64,000 bases of DNA from Calcarisporiella thermophila CBS 279.70 (taxonomy: Eukaryota; Calcarisporiellomycota): assembly GCF_041956535.1 (NCBI RefSeq), contig NW_027192216.1, positions 253,807 to 317,806 of the forward strand. The letters run 5' to 3'. The translations under genes were made by a program, and so were the position numbers. The stretch's first letter is position 1; each line of letters starts with the position of its first letter. The notes under the pieces are model-generated. The model saw nothing but the letters and a program-made list of their open reading frames with translations, did no database searches and was not told where the DNA came from. This document shows, piece after piece, positions 58,646 through 64,000 of this stretch.

Positions 58646-59528
58646 ATGCTGTCAATTAACTATTATCCTTCTTTTCTGTATCCATTTTTTGGTGTGGCAT
58701 ATTTTGTCTCACACTATAAGACTCTTTCGAGGCCGCTAATGCGGTCAGTTTATCAGAGTATTTTTGTAAGCGTATTTACTCTGATTCCACTATTTGTATT
58801 TGTGTTTCGACCACAGGAACGCTTGCTACACAAGTATATTGAACAGCATATATCTCGGAAAGTTGCAGAATTGCGACTGATAGGGATACAAATTACAACT
58901 TGGATAAGCTTCATTCTCTGCATGGGGGAGAGCGTTGGTATAGGAACACTATTTCTTGGGCAGGTATTCCGTAATGCTCCTGAGCACATATTTGAACTCG
59001 TATTGAATCAAAATGGAATGAACATATCGAAACGACCGTTACCTTACCAAACAAATGCAACAAAAGATCCTTTTGAAATTTCGCATAATCACTTAATGAT
59101 GTCCAAAGCGCTTGTTTCTCATCGGCGACAATCCTTCTACGAACTACTCTCAAACCAGATGATATGGCTGATTACATTACCGATCAATTTTATACCGATA
59201 GTCGGGCAGGCGGCATTCATATACATCAATGGAATGGCAAAGGCGGGATCAATGCATAAAAAATACTTTGACATAAAACAGATGACTGATGAGCAAAGGC
59301 TGAATTTCCTGACTGAACACTACACAGAATATAGAAACTTTGGCATGGTTGCAACCATATTAGAGCTCGTTCCTTTCGTAAACTTTTTTTTCCGTCTCAC
59401 AAATGCCATCGGGTAAGTTGATAAGATAATAATACTTCTGATTTGTAATACTTTAATGAATTAATGAATTTTTATTATAAAGCGCTGCTCTTTGGGCAAG
59501 AGATATTGAAGGCAGTATTTCAAAATAA
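58646..59528 (+). CDS. EI24-domain protein, RRT8/LDS2 outer spore wall-like
   Basis: Two exons (58646-59414 and 59484-59528). FFGVAYFVSHYKTLSRPLM opens the family domain, with membrane spans SIFVSVFTLIPLFVFVF, WISFILCMGESVGIGTLFL and MIWLITLPINFIPIVGQAAF. The loop YFDIKQMTDEQRLNFL is followed by TILELVPFVNFFFRLTNAIG, then AALWARDIEG after the intron. The ending LE.VP..N.FF..TNA.GAALWA.D.E is diagnostic for the LDS2/RRT8 group in lipid droplets and the spore wall. The protein keeps the complete domain. It diverges from the TMEM209-like gene with 283 bp between starts. Confidence 0.82.
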
Positions 59529-60071
59529 CGAGTACAAACAATGTTGCATATTCAGATCGGTGCATATGCATTTAAAAACAGGATTATATTTGTTATAAAG
59601 ATTAGATGTATTTAATATGTAAAAATCATGAGCCGATTGCTATTACAACAACGATCCAATATAAACTAGCTAATTTCATTTCGGGATCTTATTGAACGTA
59701 ATTTGTTTAAATCTCAACATGCTTTATAGATAGAATCAATTGAAATAAATGCCAATATAGCTCTTCCTATGCAATTTTCCAATATTACTTTTATTTATGC
59801 CCATTTTAAACTGATTGCAGCATTTTAATATATCTCCGATTTCTAGATCTCATTCTTAAGTTCGAAAATTTCTAGAATACTGGCGCTATTTTTGAGAAGC
59901 CAAGCCACGAAACCTTATTAATAAACGAATTTTGGATACCTATTGAAAACTTAAATTAGTTTTTTAAGATATTCGGTGTTACTTCGCGAGCCACGATGAT
60001 CTAAGCTACTTAAAGGACCAAAATCTATTTGTTCGCATTGCTAAATCTTTCTACCACAATAATCAAACAAA
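59529..60071. other. Spacer
   Basis: AT-rich, no gene recognised. Confidence 0.5.
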
Positions 60072-61770
60072 ATGTTAATGAAGAAAATTATACTGGTATC
60101 ACTTATTCAATTGTCCACATTTGCAAACAATGTAGTTGCACAGTTTAAGGGCGGCGTAGGACGCAGTGGATTTGGGCAAACTGTCATCAATAATCAGTGA
60201 GACCCCTAATCCCTTCCATAGTATTGTCACATTAAAGAGCTCTTACGTTATTCTCTTTGATGTCAGGGCCTATATTTTCGGCGGTCTGACCAGCGAGAAT
60301 GGCAATACACAGGCTTCAGCTGACCTTATTATTCTCGACCTACGGAAATCTTTTAATCTTAGTGATATACCTTGGTCGCCAAAGAGTGGACCACAAAAGT
60401 TTCCACCACCAGTTATTGGCAACACTCTTTTCCTCCACAAAGATGAAAAGAATGATCCCTATTTTTCTACATTTGGAGGACAAATTCCATCTACCTATCA
60501 GTATCCTTCCGGAAATTCCTCCAATTCACTCTTCCTGTGCAAACTTTCGGACAATAGCTGGAGTATTGAAAATAGGGAAAATATGCCAAGTAGTCGTGTC
60601 TTCTCCAGCGCTTCACTTGATGAGGGAATGGGCACTGCAATTATATTTGGAGGTGCACCCGCTTCAGTAGATGGCACGATTCCATTGGGCATTAGTGGCC
60701 AAGCATTAAGTGATTTATACCAAGTTAATGTTCAAACGCTGCAATGGCAAAAGCTTTCTATCACTGGCTGTAAGCTCGATAGTCATATAGGCCACACAGG
60801 TAATATAATATGGTGGTTTAGCGCCTCTCCCATTATCTATAGGCCACGTTGCTAATCCTTCTTAATCTAGCGACAAGGCTTAGTAGTGGAGAAATAATTA
60901 TTTTGGGGGGATCTAATGGAACTTCACTCTATAGCATGCGATCAGCTTTTGTAATTGATCCTAGAAATGCATTCTGTGCTATAAAAAATCTCGGTGGAGT
61001 TCAATTTCCTGATGACCGAATTTTCCATGCATCAGACTTGAGTATGTTATATTTAAGGCTTCGGATATACATTAGAGCAATAGATTAACCTCGTTTATTA
61101 AATTCTAGCGAATGATGGTCGCATCATTTTAAGTGGGGGAACTGATGGGCGAGCCAATATATATGGAGATTGGTGGATCCTTGATACAAAATCGTGGAAA
61201 TGGACACAAATCGTCGCCGCTGGCGCACCCGATGTTCCTGCTCCCCGATTCAGACATACGCTAACTGTCAGTGGCAATAACGTACTCTCTTTTTTCGGTG
61301 CACTTAATCTCAATGAGACTCTACTTGATGATCGAATTTATAACTACAATCTTCAAACGGGCCAATTTACGCAGCGTTTTGATCCTCCTGCTTCCAACCA
61401 GTCTCTCAGTGCTGGCGCCATAGCGGGAATTGTAATAGGAAGCTTAGTATTACTTGGTGGTGTTGTACTCGGAGCATTGTACATAACCTTGCGACATCGT
61501 CGCAAAAATAGCGACAAAAAATTCGAGAGTAATATTTTTCAAAGTGAGCCAATAGAACCAGAGTCACATATCGGCACAATTGCTACTCAGTCCAAGGCTG
61601 ATCAGCATTCAAGCTATATGGATCCACGTGTTTCGCATCTATCTGCTTATACATCGTTTACTGATCATCTAAATCCAGATGGTAAACATGAGAGTATTGA
61701 ACGGCCACTAAGTGTTAACACTCTAGTTGGAAGCGAACGTCCTGAATCGATGAAACCAAATGCTTATTAA
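60072..61770 (+). CDS. Kelch-repeat type I membrane protein
   Basis: Four exons. ATG 60072 gives a signal peptide (MLMKKIILVSLIQLSTFANN). Kelch-type blades follow: AYIFGGLTSENGN, STFGGQIPSTYQYP, AIIFGGAPASVDGT, EIIILGGSNGT and IILSGGTDGRANIYGDWWIL, with WQKL and WKWTQI blade ends. A single transmembrane segment (GAIAGIVIGSLVLLGGVVLG) precedes RHRRKNSDKK and a polar cytosolic tail of about 90 residues ending in KPNAY. Extracellular or lumenal propeller plus cytosolic tail suggests a surface receptor or adhesion role. Fungal proteins of this layout are common but mostly uncharacterised. Splice phases are consistent (GTGAGA, GTAATA and GTATGT donors). Confidence 0.85.
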
Positions 61771-62807
61771 TTTGGTAACTCCATTCTTAATGTAATCATA
61801 TGATGCCATGTATGAACATATATATATTAATTTTTTCTTGTCATATTTTATCCTACAACCAAATATAATAACTAAACGTAGTCTCAAATTTAAATTTACC
61901 TGAAAACTATTCAATTCACCTTGTAGAAATAATGAAAATTATAAAAATCGTGATTTGCTAACACTTGTACACATTCAATGGAGGGTTGAGACGTAATATC
62001 CTTTCTATATGCATTATGCTCCAAAAAAAGCGGATCTTTATATGCCAATTATTTATCAAACCTGTATGTTTGTTTGTTTTCTCGTAAAATAAAATAGGAG
62101 AAAGGTGGTAATATAAAAGTGTAGAATAGGTGATTGTGGTAATCAGGAGTTTAACATAAAAAAAGGAAAAAAAGGAATACACAATAGGGGTAGGAAATAG
62201 AAAGGGAAAGTTACTGCGTCAGTCCAATATTAGCCCCTTCAATCATCACACCCTGTTTGCACCACCTGCATCGAAACAGATCAATCTCTCGCCTTAATCT
62301 TGCACTTATCAATTCAGTTCCTATAGACTCTTCATTAAATTAGGCACAGTTGGTGAGGCACTCGGGTGAAATTCGAGTGTTGAAGTGATAAGCATTGCAA
62401 ACTCGTTGCATTCTACAATACTGAGTAAAAGCAGTTTGGGCCACGGGTCTTACAGTTCTTGGAGTTTTAGGTAGATTTAGAATATTTGCGAAATAGAAAA
62501 AATAAATTTTTAAGGTTTACTGTATAGTTACTGTATTTATAAGAAATATTTGTTAGATACATTGTGCTATGTTAAAAATAATAGAAATACAGCTAATCAA
62601 GTGAATATCACAACTATTCTTTTCTATTTTCTTGTACAAAATTGATATTTTCCATCATAAGTTCTTCGAGTATTACGATGAGTATATTTTTAATGACTAC
62701 AATAATACCTTGAAGTATAAATTTGGTATACAAAGCAAGCAAATCCGTGACTGTTTTAGATTATTGCTATAAAAATATACTCCAAACTTCAATAACAAAA
62801 TAAAATC
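61771..62807. other. Spacer before ELP5
   Basis: About 1 kb of mostly AT-rich sequence. The stretch 62200-62470 is less AT-rich but contains no recognisable tRNA or frame. Confidence 0.45.
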
Positions 62808-64000
62808 ATGGAACTCACTTTGTTAGATAAGATCCTTACAAACAAAGAGCATTCACCACTTATAGTAGTATCTGATACAGTGGAGCAGAGTGGATGGGAT
62901 GTTCTAAAGGCTTTCTGGAAGCGCGATCTACAAAGTGAACAGTAAGTTTAAGGGTATCATATATATATCTTAAATGCTCTAACTTTTATCCCAATGAAGT
63001 AACCGCTCTCTTGTGTTGGTCTTAAATGAGACATCACCAGATATTATCAACATCAATGAAAAGTAATTTTGTTCGATAAGTCCGTGCTTTTATTTTTTTT
63101 TTTGCAAGCTAAACATCTTGATTGACCAGAGTAACAATTATCGACTGTTTTTCAAATCCTGGCTGGGAGGAAAAAGTAAATGACTCGAGCTCTACCAAAA
63201 TTATTCGGGTAACTGGCATACAGCTTGTGAGTGAGACCGTAGAGTCGTTGGCGAAAGAGGGTAAGTTTGTTGTATTCGAACCGTTTAATTCTATTCTATT
63301 ATTTTTTTTTTGGAAAATATAGCAATTGCATCTGGTCGAAAATTTACTCTCGTTTTTGATTCACTTTCAAACTTTTTTATGATTAATACACGCATGACTT
63401 TGAAAATGCTTAGCAGATTATCACAGTGCGCTTCAGGTATAATTTCCTATACTATATTACTTCAGTTTCGTTCTCTAAATTTAGTACTTTTAGAAACGTG
63501 CCGAATTGTAGCACTATATCACGATGATATTCCTACATCTGATGCTTTTACAAATTCTTCTGCCACGCCCTCTTGTATACCAGAGCTTACTGCTTCGCTT
63601 TCATATTATGCTCCGACAGTTATCCGAGTTATAAGTCTCCGACAAGCACAATTAGAGACAGCTGATATGATTACTAAAGCTACAAGAATGTCACTTGAAA
63701 AGACTAGCCTAGTGGATGTTGCAAGTAATTCTATCGCAGATTTTGTATGTTGTGTTGAACACCGAAAACCATCTGGTAAAGTGTTGAAAGAGGTACGTAT
63801 CATAACCAATGTTTGCATTCTATTTTGTATAAATTAAAATTTTATGTTGTAGATCGTCATGTGTAAGATTGTAGAAGGTCAAGAGTGGATTCACACATCT
63901 CCTTATAATGTTATTAGAGAAGAAAACTTAACTGACGTCAAAGAAAATGTAGGCTATAATTGTGTATCATTCTTTGGATAGTTTACTAATCATTTGCTCG
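62808..64000 (+). CDS. ELP5: Elongator complex subunit Elp5, truncated at window edge
   Basis: ATG 62808 opens MELTLLDKILTNKEHSPLIV, then VSDTVEQSGWDVLKAFWK, the start of the RecA-like fold of Elp5. Exons continue with RSLVLVLNETSPDIIN, RVTIIDCFSNPGWEEK, TLVFDSLSNFFMINTR, VALYHDDIPTSD and PELTASLSYYAPTVIRV, then VMCKIVEGQEWIHTSPYNV. Elp4-Elp5-Elp6 form the ring that supports wobble-uridine modification of tRNA. Conserved walker-like motifs of true RecA ATPases are absent, as usual for Elp5. The last visible intron (GTAGGC at about 63949) is uncertain, and the gene runs past base 64000. Confidence 0.8.

Overview
The window is a piece of fungal nuclear genome. Most genes are split by many short GT-AG introns of roughly 45-100 nt, intergenic DNA is AT-rich, and the genes are fungal or general eukaryotic housekeeping genes (OPI1, SNX4, SEM1, MED19, SGF11, DRS2, ELP5, RPL43, a fungal-type NADPH oxidase). 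Proteins resembling animal TMEM209, PAAT and AF10, which are not standard yeast genes, together with the LINE remnants, suggest an early-diverging terrestrial (zygomycete-grade) fungus rather than a yeast. That placement is inference. Every exon model was read by eye from splice sites and reading frame.

Layout. 1-5.3 kb is repeat-rich: a LINE endonuclease fragment at the left edge, two near-identical tRNA-Met(CAT) genes, three or four tRNA-like SINE-type elements, two of them with degenerate ~37-bp tandem units in the tail, and the decayed 3' end of a second LINE. 5.7-16.4 kb holds surface and secretory genes (a Cys-rich DUF4203-type membrane protein, a Pro-rich membrane protein, an S/T-rich secreted protein, a heptad-repeat secreted protein) and the phospholipid repressor OPI1, with a 77-bp-arm inverted repeat at 10.5-10.8 kb. 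18-36 kb is mostly membrane traffic and lipid genes: SNX4, an ABHD/YheT-type hydrolase, a PXMP2/Mpv17-type protein, dihydroceramide desaturase, the DRS2 flippase and another alpha/beta hydrolase, interleaved with RPL43, SEM1, MED19 and an EF-hand protein.

37-55 kb is rich in chromatin genes: SGF11 (SAGA), linker histone H1, a MYST acetyltransferase with two PHD fingers, and a PHD/ePHD coiled-coil reader. Among them are NADPH oxidase, a P5-type protein disulfide isomerase, proline dehydrogenase with an EF-hand, a PAAT-like gene and TVP38. 55-64 kb holds a TMEM209-like nuclear-envelope gene, an RRT8/LDS2 (EI24) protein, a kelch-repeat type I membrane protein and the 5' part of ELP5, cut by the right edge.

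No CRISPR array, operon or prokaryotic defence system is present. The observations most worth a second look are the SINE-type family, the in-frame upstream exons of the S/T-rich secreted gene, a one-base frame break in the H1 gene, and very small exons in several genes.
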